Positions 23,987 through 32,690 of a DNA stretch of 64,000 bases are shown piece by piece. Below the pieces are notes generated by a model that made no database searches, had not been told where the DNA came from, and saw nothing but the letters and a program-made list of their open reading frames with translations. Position 1 is the first letter of the stretch. Every line of letters starts with the position of its first letter. Position numbers and translations under genes: made by a program. Origin of the DNA: Planctomycetota bacterium (GTDB lineage Bacteria > Planctomycetota > Phycisphaerae > Phycisphaerales > SM1A02); NCBI GenBank assembly GCA_009926625.1, contig RFON01000009.1:1-64000 (forward strand), read 5' to 3'.

Positions 23987-24058
23987 AGCCACCGAAGGGG
24001 ATTGAACCCTCGACCTCACCCTTACCAAGGGTGTGCTCTACCACTGAGCTACGGTGGC
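23987..24058 (-). tRNA. tRNA-Thr (GGT anticodon)
   Basis: The 72-nt cloverleaf on the minus strand has acceptor GCCACCG/CGGTGGC, D-arm GCTC...GAGC, anticodon stem CACCC/GGGTG around TTGGTAA (anticodon GGT) and T-arm GAGGG TTCAATC CCCTT. The discriminator is U and CCA is not encoded. It is 66 bases upstream of tuf and probably cotranscribed with it. Confidence 0.95.
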
Positions 24059-24070
24059 GTTCCCGAGATG

Positions 24071-24091
24071 AAAAACCGCCCTCTCGGGCGG
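24071..24091 (-). terminator. Terminator-like hairpin just upstream of tRNA-Thr
   Basis: On the minus strand CCGCCC, GAGA loop, GGGCGG, then TTTTT forms a textbook intrinsic terminator, ending only 12 bases before tRNA-Thr. It lies downstream of a good promoter (24102-24130), so it may attenuate the tuf operon. Alternatively it ends transcripts coming from the pseudopilin gene. Confidence 0.75.
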
Positions 24092-24101
24092 CGGGAGGCA
24101 A

Positions 24102-24130
24102 AGTGTATCGGCTGAATGCGCCGCTCACAA
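24102..24130 (-). promoter_or_regulatory. Sigma-70 promoter of the tRNA-Thr/tuf operon
   Basis: TTGTGA (24130-24125) and TACACT (24107-24102) are exactly 17 bases apart on the minus strand. The predicted start near 24095 gives a transcript that enters the hairpin at 24091 almost at once and reaches tRNA-Thr at 24058. Between this promoter and the pseudopilin stop lie 146 bases in which I see no gene. Confidence 0.6.
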
Positions 24131-24276
24131 GAGGGCGCGCGCGCAAATCGATGGAGAGAGCGCGCGAAGTGAGTCTGTCGCTACGACTTTGTCAGGCCCA
24201 CGCTGGGCAATCGCTCGGACCACGATCGGTCACAGTGCGCGGGGGAAATCGTTGCGGGCGGCGCCGCCGAAATGGC

Positions 24277-25338
24277 TCAGGGAGCTGGATTATCGGTCCG
24301 GTCGAGGTTCGTGACCTTGAGCCCGCGGGGAGTGGGATCGGTTGGGCCAGGCGCAGGCGGTTGGGCTGGACTGGTGAAGAACGGTCCCTGCAGTTCCAGC
24401 AAGGATTGCCACTTCGCTTCGGTTTGGACATGACCGTCCATGCAAAGCAGCAGCGTGGTCTCGCCTGGATAACGGAAGTCGACTTCGCACAAACCAGCAT
24501 CCGAACCACTCCAAGGGATCTCGGCTGGGTCAATGATCTCGCCCGCGCGGCTGTCGACGAGGTAGATCGCCTGCGATGGGAACTTGATCTGCGCTGCGGT
24601 GAGGTATCGACCGAGCACATTCGAGGCTTGTGTTCCCTCGCTTGTCAGTCCAAGCCAAGGCGCTGCGGTGAAGAAGTTGTTCGCTGCGAAGTAGCCAGGC
24701 TGACCCTTCTCGCGGGGACCAGCCCCGTTTCCCCACGGATACGCCTCGGAGTCATCGTCGAGCGAGTACGGATTGGTCATCTCGACCGTCGAACGCAGGA
24801 TGTTCTGGCGATTGTCGGGAAATGTCTGATAGACGAGTCGGTCGGGCGAATCGAACTTGTAGTTGTAAGCGCCGAGTTCCGTGCCCGCGTCGGGGTCTTC
24901 CATGATCTCGCCCCCCGAAATCATCGGCATCACGAAACTGCCGAGATTTCCAGTGGTCCAGAGAATGTCCGCCCATGTGCCGACCAGCGGCAGGCCGATC
25001 GGCGGGTTGTTCAGCTGGGTGCCTGGACCAATCTGGGGAGATCGCATGTCGCCGCGGAACTGGATCGCCGGCGGCCGATGATCGAATTGACTGGGCAAGC
25101 AGCGATCGCGGTTGTCCGCGGTGTATCCCTGCATGAGCGTGGCAATTTGACGGAGATTGTTCTGGCTTGCGGCCCACTCGCTGTTTGCCTTGGCGATGCG
25201 CAGCGCGGGAAGCAGCAGCGCAATGAGCAGCGCGATGACGGCAATCACGACGGTGACTTCCACCAGCGTGAACGCCCGCGTGCCGCACAGCGCGCGCACG
25301 GGGCGATTGCGGTGGAACGCGATGCAGTGGTTGTCCAT
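24277..25338 (-). CDS. Type II secretion-like pseudopilin (prepilin N-terminus, C-terminal DG motif)
   Basis: This 353-residue protein has a prepilin leader of about 22 residues, cleavage region RAFTLVEV, and the hydrophobic helix VTVVIAVIALLIALLLPAL. Residue -1 would be Ala where Gly is normal. The large soluble domain contains LRQIATLMQGYTADN and ends with the TTLLLCMDGHV segment, the H-x9-DG-like motif of the many planctomycete pseudopilins. These proteins are processed by PilD-type peptidase; their individual roles are unknown. A strong CAGGAGAT Shine-Dalgarno precedes ATG 25338. Confidence 0.85.
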   Translation of the reverse strand: MDNHCIAFHRNRPVRALCGTRAFTLVEVTVVIAVIALLIALLLPALRIAKANSEWAASQNNLRQIATLMQGYTADNRDRCLPSQFDHRPPAIQFRGDMRSPQIGPGTQLNNPPIGLPLVGTWADILWTTGNLGSFVMPMISGGEIMEDPDAGTELGAYNYKFDSPDRLVYQTFPDNRQNILRSTVEMTNPYSLDDDSEAYPWGNGAGPREKGQPGYFAANNFFTAAPWLGLTSEGTQASNVLGRYLTAAQIKFPSQAIYLVDSRAGEIIDPAEIPWSGSDAGLCEVDFRYPGETTLLLCMDGHVQTEAKWQSLLELQGPFFTSPAQPPAPGPTDPTPRGLKVTNLDRTDNPAP

Positions 25339-25389
25339 TGGGGCATCTCCTGAATCAGAAGCTGATCACTCGTCCTTACGCAGCGCGGA

Positions 25390-26913
25390 TCATCCCATCC
25401 CCATCGTCATGAGGAATTCTGCGTTCGACTTGGTCTTGGAAACACGGCTGCGGAGCAGTTCCATCGCCTCCACCACATTCATGTCGGAAACGACCTTGCG
25501 CAGGCGAATGATGAGTTCCAGTTCCTTCGGGTCGAGGAGCAACTCCTCGCGGCGAGTGCCCGACGCGCCCACATTGATTGCGGGATAGATGCGCTTCTCC
25601 ACCAGTTTGCGGTCCAAGTGCAGTTCGGCATTGCCCGTTCCCTTGAACTCCTCGAAGATCACCTCGTCGGCGCGGCTGCCAGTGTCGACAAGTGCCGTGG
25701 CAATGATGGTGAGTGAGCCGCCGCCTTCGATGTTTCGCGCGCTGCCGAAGAACTTCTTGGGCTTGATGAGCGCCGAGTTGTCGACACCGCCTGAGCCGAT
25801 CTTGCCCGAATTGGGCATCGCGTTGTTGTAGCCGCGGGCAAGGCGCGTGATCGAATCAAGGAGGATGACGACATGCTCGCCGCACTCCACCAAGCGACGC
25901 GACTTTTCCATGACCATTTCGGCAACCTGAATGTGGCGCGATGCCTCTTCGTCGAATGTGCTCGCGACGACCTCGACGCGCGCGGGTGTGTTGCGCTTGA
26001 AATCGGTCACTTCTTCAGGTCGCTCGTCGATCAGCAGCACGATGGTGTGCACATCGGGGTGGTTGATCGCGACCGCGTTCGCGATCTGCTGGAGGATCAC
26101 GGTCTTGCCCGTGCGCGGCGGCGCAACGATGAGCGCGCGCTGCCCGAACCCCAGCGGCGTCACCATGTCGATGACTCGCGGCTCGATGCGCGTGGGTTGG
26201 TCGAGCATCTCAAGGTGGATGCGGTGGTTGGGATGCAGCGGCGTGAGGTTCTCGAACACTGGAAACGACTTCGCGTCTTCGGCGGCAACGCCGTTGACGG
26301 ACTCGACCTTCAGCATCGCGAAGAACAGTTCGCCCTCTTTCGGTGCGCGGATGTATCCGCGAACCGTCTGTCCGCGGCGAAGTCCGAGGGTTCGTATCGT
26401 CTGCGCACTGATGTAGACATCGTCCTCGCACGCGAGGTACGAGTACTCCGCGCTGCGAAGGAACCCGTGACCGTCGGGAGTGATGTCGAGCGAACCCTCG
26501 GCCATCATCAATCCATCCTTCAGCGCGCGCGCGCGCAGGATCTCGAACACGACCTTGTGATTGGGCAACCCGCCCATGTCCTCAAGGCCTTCCTTCTTTG
26601 CTTCCTGCAGCAGATCGTCGGTATCCATTCGGTGCAGAGCAACGAAGTCTGGTTCCGCTGCGGCCTTCTTCGCGGGCTTCTTTCGATCGGCGAGTTGTGC
26701 GTCAAGCGCCTCGCGGTCCGCGGTCAGCACCTCATCGCTCGGCAGGGTGCCGGGCGCGAAGACGACTTGCGCTTGATGGTGCTGCCCGCCGCCGCCACCA
26801 CCACCTCCGCCACCACCGCCACCACGACGGCGTCGCCGACGCCCCTTCTGATGGAAGTCCTTTCCGTGTTGGTGGTGCGACTGGGGCTGCGATTGTGTTT
26901 GGGTTTCACTCAT
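25390..26913 (-). CDS. rho: Transcription termination factor Rho, with low-complexity N-terminus
   Basis: This 507-residue hexameric RNA helicase terminates untranslated transcripts. The RHO_N helical segment ([18 protein letters not shown], near 97-114) precedes the RNA-binding cold-shock domain ([15 protein letters not shown]), then the ATPase with Walker A APPRTGKT, Walker [14 protein letters not shown] and the Q-loop/R-loop region [18 protein letters not shown]. The first 95 residues are unusual: Gln/His-rich, then KGRRRRRRG and thirteen consecutive Gly coded by repeated CCACCG-type triplets. ATG 26913 is taken as start; coaE lies 166 bases upstream on the same strand. Confidence 0.96.
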   Translation of the reverse strand: MSETQTQSQPQSHHQHGKDFHQKGRRRRRRGGGGGGGGGGGGGQHHQAQVVFAPGTLPSDEVLTADREALDAQLADRKKPAKKAAAEPDFVALHRMDTDDLLQEAKKEGLEDMGGLPNHKVVFEILRARALKDGLMMAEGSLDITPDGHGFLRSAEYSYLACEDDVYISAQTIRTLGLRRGQTVRGYIRAPKEGELFFAMLKVESVNGVAAEDAKSFPVFENLTPLHPNHRIHLEMLDQPTRIEPRVIDMVTPLGFGQRALIVAPPRTGKTVILQQIANAVAINHPDVHTIVLLIDERPEEVTDFKRNTPARVEVVASTFDEEASRHIQVAEMVMEKSRRLVECGEHVVILLDSITRLARGYNNAMPNSGKIGSGGVDNSALIKPKKFFGSARNIEGGGSLTIIATALVDTGSRADEVIFEEFKGTGNAELHLDRKLVEKRIYPAINVGASGTRREELLLDPKELELIIRLRKVVSDMNVVEAMELLRSRVSKTKSNAEFLMTMGMG

Positions 26914-27079
26914 GATTCGTACCGTGGGGAAATCTGCCAACGCCGTGCTTGGCGCTTTGGGGGAACTCGAATCTGCAACGGATCGATCTCGGTTGCCCCT
27001 TGCTTGCTGTTGGTGCCGCATGCTGGACGAACGCCGCGTGAGCGGCATGTCCAAACAGCTGAGCGGCACGAACGCCGCT

Positions 27080-27754
27080 TCACTTCTTCCTGACGAACTC
27101 TGCGAGAATCAGGTCGAGGGTCCGGGCTACACAAGCCCGCAACGCGCCCAGCGGGCCATCGTTGACAATGACATGATCGGACATCAACCGCTTGCGGTCA
27201 AGGGGCATTTGCGATTTTTCCCGACGATCCAGTTCCTCCGCCGACCAGCCGCGGGTTCGTTCCAAACGCTCCAAACGCATCGCGCGCGGCGCATCAATGA
27301 ACCAGGTGCTGTCGCAGTCGCGGTCGAGCCCCGCCTCGATCAGCAGCGGCGCGTCGATGACCAGTGCTCGCGTGTCGCGCGGCGCATTCGCAAAGGCCTC
27401 GCGGCGGCGTTCATGGATGAACGGGTGCACGATCGATTCCAGCCAGGCGCGTTCCGTCTGCGCCTCGGCGGACTCCCCATCCGAGGCGAACACACGCGCG
27501 GCAACCTTTGCGCGGTCGATCGTTCCGTCGCCATGCAGTACCTCGCGCCCCCATCGCTGCGTGATCGCGCGATGGATGTGTGGATCCGTGAGCGCCGCGC
27601 GCGCGAGTGCATCGGAATCGGAGACGAGGCAGCCGAGCGCGGCGAGCTCCTGCGCGACGGTTGACTTGCCTGCGCCGATGGCGCCAACGAGTCCAATCAC
27701 TGGATGGACGCTTGATTGACTCGTGCTCATCGATCGCGCGCTCGTGCCGCTCAT
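27080..27754 (-). CDS. coaE: Dephospho-CoA kinase
   Basis: This 224-residue P-loop kinase phosphorylates dephospho-CoA, the last step of coenzyme A synthesis. It has the Walker A motif GLVGAIGAGKST (about 21-32), the conserved SDSDALAR, HPFIHERRR, and VIDAPLLIEAGLD with the CoA-site residues. The N-terminus is about 15 residues longer than usual if ATG 27754 is used; ATG 27730 is an alternative. The former overlaps the cysS stop by ATGA, which favours it. Confidence 0.94.
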   Translation of the reverse strand: MSGTSARSMSTSQSSVHPVIGLVGAIGAGKSTVAQELAALGCLVSDSDALARAALTDPHIHRAITQRWGREVLHGDGTIDRAKVAARVFASDGESAEAQTERAWLESIVHPFIHERRREAFANAPRDTRALVIDAPLLIEAGLDRDCDSTWFIDAPRAMRLERLERTRGWSAEELDRREKSQMPLDRKRLMSDHVIVNDGPLGALRACVARTLDLILAEFVRKK

Positions 27755-29331
27755 GCGCGGGACCAGGTCGCGCCCTGCGGACCATCCTTGACCTGCACGC
27801 CGATCGCTGCGAGTTCGTCGCGGACGCGGTCGCTCTCCTTCCAGTCCTTGCGCGCCCGCGCTGCTGCACGCGCGGCGATCAGCGATTCCACGCGCTCGAT
27901 GAACGCGGGATCATCGGGCGCAGCCGCGCCCGCGACAGGCGCGTTCCGACCCATCACACCGAGCACCGAGTCAATCGAGAGCAGGCTCGAGAGTTCGCGC
28001 TGCGGACAACTGTTGCCAAGCGCATCCGGTGGCACAGCGCATGCCTCGTTCAACGCTGCAATCGCACGCGCGACATTCAAGTCGTCGCAGAGCGCTGCGG
28101 TGCATGCAGCCAAGGCGCGTTCAAATGGTCCCGCCGCGCGCGATTCATCCGCATCGGTTGACCCACCGCGCGCCTGGGCATCGGCCGCGGCAGCAGCGAC
28201 GGCAGCATTCCGTGCGCGACACCAGCGATCGATCATGCGCTGGCAATCCTGCAGTCCTTGCAGCGTGAAATTGGCGTTGCTTCGGTAGTGCGTGCGGACC
28301 AATTCGAGGCGAAGCGCTGCGGGCGTGACGCCCTTGGCGAAGAGGTCGCGCGCCGTGAAGAAGTTGCCCTTCGACTTCGACATCTTCTCGCCCTCGACTT
28401 GGAGGTGACGCGTGTGAAACCAGTGGCGGGCGAACGACGGGCGACCGGATGCACAGCAGCTCTGCGCGATCTCGCATTCGTGATGCGGGAAGATGTTGTC
28501 TTCACCGCCCGAGTGCAGATCGATCTCATCACCGAGCAGCATGCGAGCCATCACGCTGCACTCGATGTGCCAACCTGGGTAGCCCTCGCCCCACGGTGAA
28601 GGCCACCGCATGAGATGGCGTGCGTCGGGCTTCCAGAGCAGGAAGTCTGCAGGGTGCCGCTTAGCCGCTTGGTTTGCTGCATCGATGCGCTCCCCTGCTC
28701 CCTCGCGCAGTGCTTCGAGCGTGTTGCCCGAGAGCCGCCCGTACTCGGGGAATGAGCGGACATCGAAGTACACCGCGCCGTCACGACCGACATAGGCGTG
28801 GTCGCGCGCGATGAGTTCGGAGATCATCGCGATCATCTGGGTGACGCAGCGCGTCGGACGCGGCATTCGTTCATCGGAGCTTCCGCCCGACGCAACCAAG
28901 GACTGCGTTTCGAGCGCAACCTTCAAGCCGAGCAGGCAGGCGTCCTCCATGAAGCGTGCGGCGTAGAAGTCGGCGATGGCAAGCGGGTCGGTGGGATCGA
29001 TGTCCGCGCCGACCGGCAGTTTTCCCGACTTCTTCGCCTCTGCAATGCGGCGCCCAGCAACGGCCATCTTGTCCTCGCCGCCGCCATCGGCGAGACCATC
29101 GTCGGTCATGTGACCGACATCCGTGATGTTCATGACATGGTGGACGCGGTGTCCGAGCAACTCCAGCGTGCGGCGCAGGATGTCTGCGTTCAGGAATGAA
29201 CGGAAGTTGCCGATGTGCGCGTCGTCGTAGACGGTTGGGCCGCAGGAGTAGAAGCTGATGCCTTGCCCCGCGTCGATCGGCTCCACGGCCTCCGTGCGGT
29301 GGGTCAGTGTGTTGTGGAGGATGAGCGGCAT
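27751..29331 (-). CDS. cysS: Cysteinyl-tRNA synthetase
   Basis: This 526-residue class I synthetase charges tRNA-Cys. It has SCGPTVYDDAHIGN (HIGH-type motif and first zinc Cys), the zinc ligands in GWHIECSVM and PHHECE, and KMSKS in GEKMSKSKGNFF. A stretch near residues 380-400 (Ala-rich, RNAAVAAAAADAQARG) looks like an insertion in the helical domain. The first residues MPLILHNTLT fit ATG 29331, and TATTCT lies 10 bases upstream. coaE follows by ATGA overlap. Confidence 0.96.
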   Translation of the reverse strand: MPLILHNTLTHRTEAVEPIDAGQGISFYSCGPTVYDDAHIGNFRSFLNADILRRTLELLGHRVHHVMNITDVGHMTDDGLADGGGEDKMAVAGRRIAEAKKSGKLPVGADIDPTDPLAIADFYAARFMEDACLLGLKVALETQSLVASGGSSDERMPRPTRCVTQMIAMISELIARDHAYVGRDGAVYFDVRSFPEYGRLSGNTLEALREGAGERIDAANQAAKRHPADFLLWKPDARHLMRWPSPWGEGYPGWHIECSVMARMLLGDEIDLHSGGEDNIFPHHECEIAQSCCASGRPSFARHWFHTRHLQVEGEKMSKSKGNFFTARDLFAKGVTPAALRLELVRTHYRSNANFTLQGLQDCQRMIDRWCRARNAAVAAAAADAQARGGSTDADESRAAGPFERALAACTAALCDDLNVARAIAALNEACAVPPDALGNSCPQRELSSLLSIDSVLGVMGRNAPVAGAAAPDDPAFIERVESLIAARAAARARKDWKESDRVRDELAAIGVQVKDGPQGATWSRA

Positions 29332-29341
29332 CGGCGCGACA

Positions 29342-29347
29342 AGAATA
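29342..29347 (-). promoter_or_regulatory. Possible -10 box for cysS
   Basis: TATTCT on the minus strand lies 10 bases before the cysS ATG, predicting a leader of 3-4 bases; no Shine-Dalgarno is present. Confidence 0.4.
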
Positions 29348-29391
29348 GGGATCGTGCGGATGGTGCCGTCGAGGCGCGGGCGTTCAGCGCT

Positions 29392-30234
29392 TCAGCGCCG
29401 TGCCGCGCGGCGCGCCGCGCGACGAGCCGCGCGAATGCGCCGACCGATGTCCGCAAAGTAATGCGCCTTGTGCCACGCGTGCCAGAATCCCGCGCGCCCA
29501 TCGAGGAATCCGCAGCGGCGGATGTACTCATCGGCGAAGTACGCCGCGGGCAGCCAGCGCCGATCGAGCGACGCGTACTTGGTGCGCTGCCGCGGGGTGA
29601 GCGCGTCAAGCGACGCTGCATCGAGGCGCAGCGCGCGCTCGGTCTCCCACGCCGCATAGGCATCGTGGCGTCGCTTCCACTGTTCAAGCCCGCGGTCGTC
29701 TCGGTGATCGATGCGCGCGCTGACTTCTCCGATGGTGCCAGTGAGCATCGGATGCTCATGGATCTCCATGTCGAGGTGACTCCAGCGATCCTCCTCGATG
29801 CGTTCGTATTCGCCCGCGCCAACGCGGAACAGCGCAAGCTTGCGGTTGGGTGTGCCGTGGCGCAGACGGCGTCCCATGAACCAGTTGTCGTATGTGAGCC
29901 AGAACCCACTGTGCGTCGTGGTGGGGATCACACGCGCGAGTTCATCGCAGAACGCAGCATCGACGAACTCGTCGGCGTCGAGGAAGAGGACCCACGGGGT
30001 CGTGGGCGGATGCGTCCGCAGGAACCAGTTGCGCTTCTTCGGAAAGCGCCCGTTCCATTGGAAGTCGACGACCCGTGCCCCGTGCGCCAGGGCAACTTCG
30101 CGGGTGCCATCCGTCGAAGCGGAATCGATGACGACCACATCAGCAAAGGCGCATCCGACCGCCGCGAGACAGAGGGGCAGTCCAGCATGCTCGTTGCGAA
30201 CGGGAATGGCGACCGTGATTGGCAGCGGGCTCAT
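29392..30234 (-). CDS. Family 2 glycosyltransferase
   Basis: This 280-residue GT-A enzyme has the nucleotide-sugar motif ITVAIPVRNEHAGLP at the start, VVVIDSASTDGT, and LFLDADEFVD as the DxD-type metal site (about residues 81-90). The later part (FGxx-like W-rich EQWKRRHDAYAAWE) resembles lipopolysaccharide core glucosyltransferases of the WaaE/KdtX type. The C-terminus is a run of AARRAARRAARR from a 12-base repeat. The ATG at 30234 overlaps the stop of the double glycosyltransferase gene upstream, so it is the last gene of that operon. Confidence 0.85.
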   Translation of the reverse strand: MSPLPITVAIPVRNEHAGLPLCLAAVGCAFADVVVIDSASTDGTREVALAHGARVVDFQWNGRFPKKRNWFLRTHPPTTPWVLFLDADEFVDAAFCDELARVIPTTTHSGFWLTYDNWFMGRRLRHGTPNRKLALFRVGAGEYERIEEDRWSHLDMEIHEHPMLTGTIGEVSARIDHRDDRGLEQWKRRHDAYAAWETERALRLDAASLDALTPRQRTKYASLDRRWLPAAYFADEYIRRCGFLDGRAGFWHAWHKAHYFADIGRRIRAARRAARRAARR

Positions 30235-32663
30235 CGTGCGACGTCCACGACTCGGTGAATGAGTCGATGCCAAGCAGTGCAGGCATCCGCTGTGCTGAAG
30301 CGCCGCTCAAGGACCGCTCGGCCACGAGCGCCCATTTCGGCAGCTTCGGCTGGGCTTTCGCGCAGGCGATGAATCGCACGCACAAGCCCCATCCCGTCGC
30401 CAGGCTCAACGATGACTCCGCAGTGCTCCTCCTCAATGACGCGTGCCACCTCAGATGCAGCTGGTCCAACAAAGATCACTGGCTTTCCCGTCGCAAGCAC
30501 CCCATAGAACTTGCTGGGCACCATCAGCCCCTCAAACTCCGCCGCCATCGTGACAAGGTGCACATCGCCCATGGCAAGCAGATTGCCGATTTGCTCCCGC
30601 GGCTGATAGTTGCGAAGGATGACGTTGGTGATGTGGTGCTGGCGAACAAAGTTCTCAAGCTCCGCCTTCTTGGTGCCCCCTCCCACCACCACCCATCGCA
30701 GCCCAGACTGATCCTTCAAGGCATCCATGGCAGCAAGCATTGCACGCTCGTCGTGGCCGACTCCGAAGTTCCCTGAGTACTCGATCACGAACTCATCGGA
30801 GATTCCCCATTCATCGCGCAGCGGATTTTCGGACCGACATCGCACCGAGATCTCATTTGGATCAGCCCACACATTGATCATCTCGATGTGATTCGGCTTG
30901 ATTCCACGCGCGATGACGCGCTCGCGCATGCAGCGACCAAGTACGACCACCACATCAGCTGACCGCATGCAAGTCGTATCCAGCCAGAGCAGAAATCGCT
31001 GAAAGGGGGATCGTTTGCGGACAAGCCCTGCCGCCTCTGGGACCTCTGGGTAGAGATCCATGGCCCAGAACACAAAGCGTGAGCCTCGCAGTCGCTTCAG
31101 GAGGACCCCGATGAGTGCAACAAACGGAGGAGTCGTGAAGCAGATCACGACATCGGGACGCGGAAGTCGCATCGCCTTGACCGTTGCGGCGAGATAGAAG
31201 GAAATGAAATCGAAGATTCGACCTGCGATTCGATCCTTTCCGAAGGAATTCTTCGCCACTCGCACGATCTGAATGCCGTCGATGCACTCAGCCGCCACGA
31301 GCGCGCCACCCGACTCACCGTAGATGCTCCTTGATGCGAGCGCCGTCACCGAATCGCCTTGCTGCACCATGGTGCGCGCGAGGTCGTGCCCGTGCTGTGC
31401 CGTTGCCGCGACATCGGGCCAGAACCCTTGGTTCACGAGGAGCACGCTGATAGGTGATGCGTTGGGCGCACTGGACGGCTTCAGCGCCGAGACGATCTGC
31501 TTCACGGCTGCCGAAGAGGAGAAGAGCCGCTCAGACAGCTCCTTTCCATTTCGCCGCGCATCGTCGACTGCGTGCGGATCGTCGAGCAGGTCTTCCGCAA
31601 GTCGTTGCAGCACTGCAGCGTCACCGCCGGTGCAGACGCGCCCCACCTTGGACTCGTTGATCATCCTTTCGAGATCGTTGCCTGGGTTGATGCGAGCGAG
31701 CACCGGAATGCCAGCCTGCATGTAGGTCAGGAACTTTCCTGGGATGTTGTGGGAGTGGTGTCTCGGGTCCAGTGCCACGATTCCCACCTCGCACTGGCGA
31801 AGGAGTCCAGGAATCTCCCGAGGCTCAATCTCGTCGTGAAAGATCGTGTTGTCGAGGCCAGCACTCGCAGCCACAGCGGCAAACCGCGCAGCATCACTGC
31901 CGCGCCCCACGAAGAGGAAGCCAACATCCCTCCGATGTCGCATACGAATCGCCAAGTCCACGAACACATCCATGCCCTGTGCGACCCCCATGTTGCCCGC
32001 GTAGACGATGATCCTGCGGCCTGCAAGCGGTGTGTCGTCGATCCGAATTCGGCACCCCTCGTCGGTTGCAGGCCTCAGCCAATTCTGGAGCACCTCCAGT
32101 TGCCGCCCGGCACGCCTCGACCAATCACTCAGATACGGCAGGTTTGCGGGAGTCTGGACCCCAATGGTGTCGGCCACCTGGTACTGGCCCCTTTCGATCC
32201 ACTTGAAAAAACGGTACGCCAGCCCGCGCCGCATCAATCCCATATCAACGGCCCACTCAGGGAAGATGTCTCGGAGGATCAAGTAACTGCGGCAGCGACT
32301 CTCCCTTCGCAGCGCGCGAACCATCGGTCCAAGGAAGATGGTCGGGGAGTACCACACGATGCCGTCCCATGCTTCGGTGTTGAGCCCGCTGTTTCGCAAG
32401 GCACGAAGCAGGACATGCGGCAGCCGCATCTCGTTCAGCGTGCGCCGCACATAGTCGATGTCCTTCGTGCGCGGCGTGCGAACCCGCAAGTGAGTGATGC
32501 CATCGCACCGCTCAATGAGCCATGGCTGCGTCAACCCTGGTGTCGGAACGACGACGGTCGGCGAATGCCCCTGCTCCACGAACTCGCGCACGAGGTCGCG
32601 CATCTGGACCGCCCCCGAAATCCGCAGCGGCGGGTAGGTATCCGCGATGATGATCAGGCGCAT
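30231..32663 (-). CDS. Fusion of two WbuB-like family 4 glycosyltransferases
   Basis: This 810-residue protein contains two complete GT-B, GT4-type units in tandem. Unit one (about 1-393) begins MRLIIIADTYPPLRISGAVQ, with YAGNMGVAQGMDVFVDLA and the C-terminal Glu-type site replaced by IPGKFLTYMQAGIPVLA. Unit two (about 398-810) begins ISVLLVNQGFWPDVAATAQH, with YSGNFGVGHDERAMLAAM and VPSKFYGVLATGKPVIFVG. Each half resembles WbuB, the probable L-fucosamine transferase encoded beside fnlABC in E. coli O26-type loci, and fnlC follows here 27 bases upstream in transcription order. It may add two consecutive residues. A linker of about 10 residues (SSAPNASP) joins the units. Confidence 0.85.
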   Translation of the reverse strand: MRLIIIADTYPPLRISGAVQMRDLVREFVEQGHSPTVVVPTPGLTQPWLIERCDGITHLRVRTPRTKDIDYVRRTLNEMRLPHVLLRALRNSGLNTEAWDGIVWYSPTIFLGPMVRALRRESRCRSYLILRDIFPEWAVDMGLMRRGLAYRFFKWIERGQYQVADTIGVQTPANLPYLSDWSRRAGRQLEVLQNWLRPATDEGCRIRIDDTPLAGRRIIVYAGNMGVAQGMDVFVDLAIRMRHRRDVGFLFVGRGSDAARFAAVAASAGLDNTIFHDEIEPREIPGLLRQCEVGIVALDPRHHSHNIPGKFLTYMQAGIPVLARINPGNDLERMINESKVGRVCTGGDAAVLQRLAEDLLDDPHAVDDARRNGKELSERLFSSSAAVKQIVSALKPSSAPNASPISVLLVNQGFWPDVAATAQHGHDLARTMVQQGDSVTALASRSIYGESGGALVAAECIDGIQIVRVAKNSFGKDRIAGRIFDFISFYLAATVKAMRLPRPDVVICFTTPPFVALIGVLLKRLRGSRFVFWAMDLYPEVPEAAGLVRKRSPFQRFLLWLDTTCMRSADVVVVLGRCMRERVIARGIKPNHIEMINVWADPNEISVRCRSENPLRDEWGISDEFVIEYSGNFGVGHDERAMLAAMDALKDQSGLRWVVVGGGTKKAELENFVRQHHITNVILRNYQPREQIGNLLAMGDVHLVTMAAEFEGLMVPSKFYGVLATGKPVIFVGPAASEVARVIEEEHCGVIVEPGDGMGLVRAIHRLRESPAEAAEMGARGRAVLERRFSTADACTAWHRLIHRVVDVAR

Positions 32664-32690
32664 CGGAGTCCCTGAGGAATTCCTGAGGTG

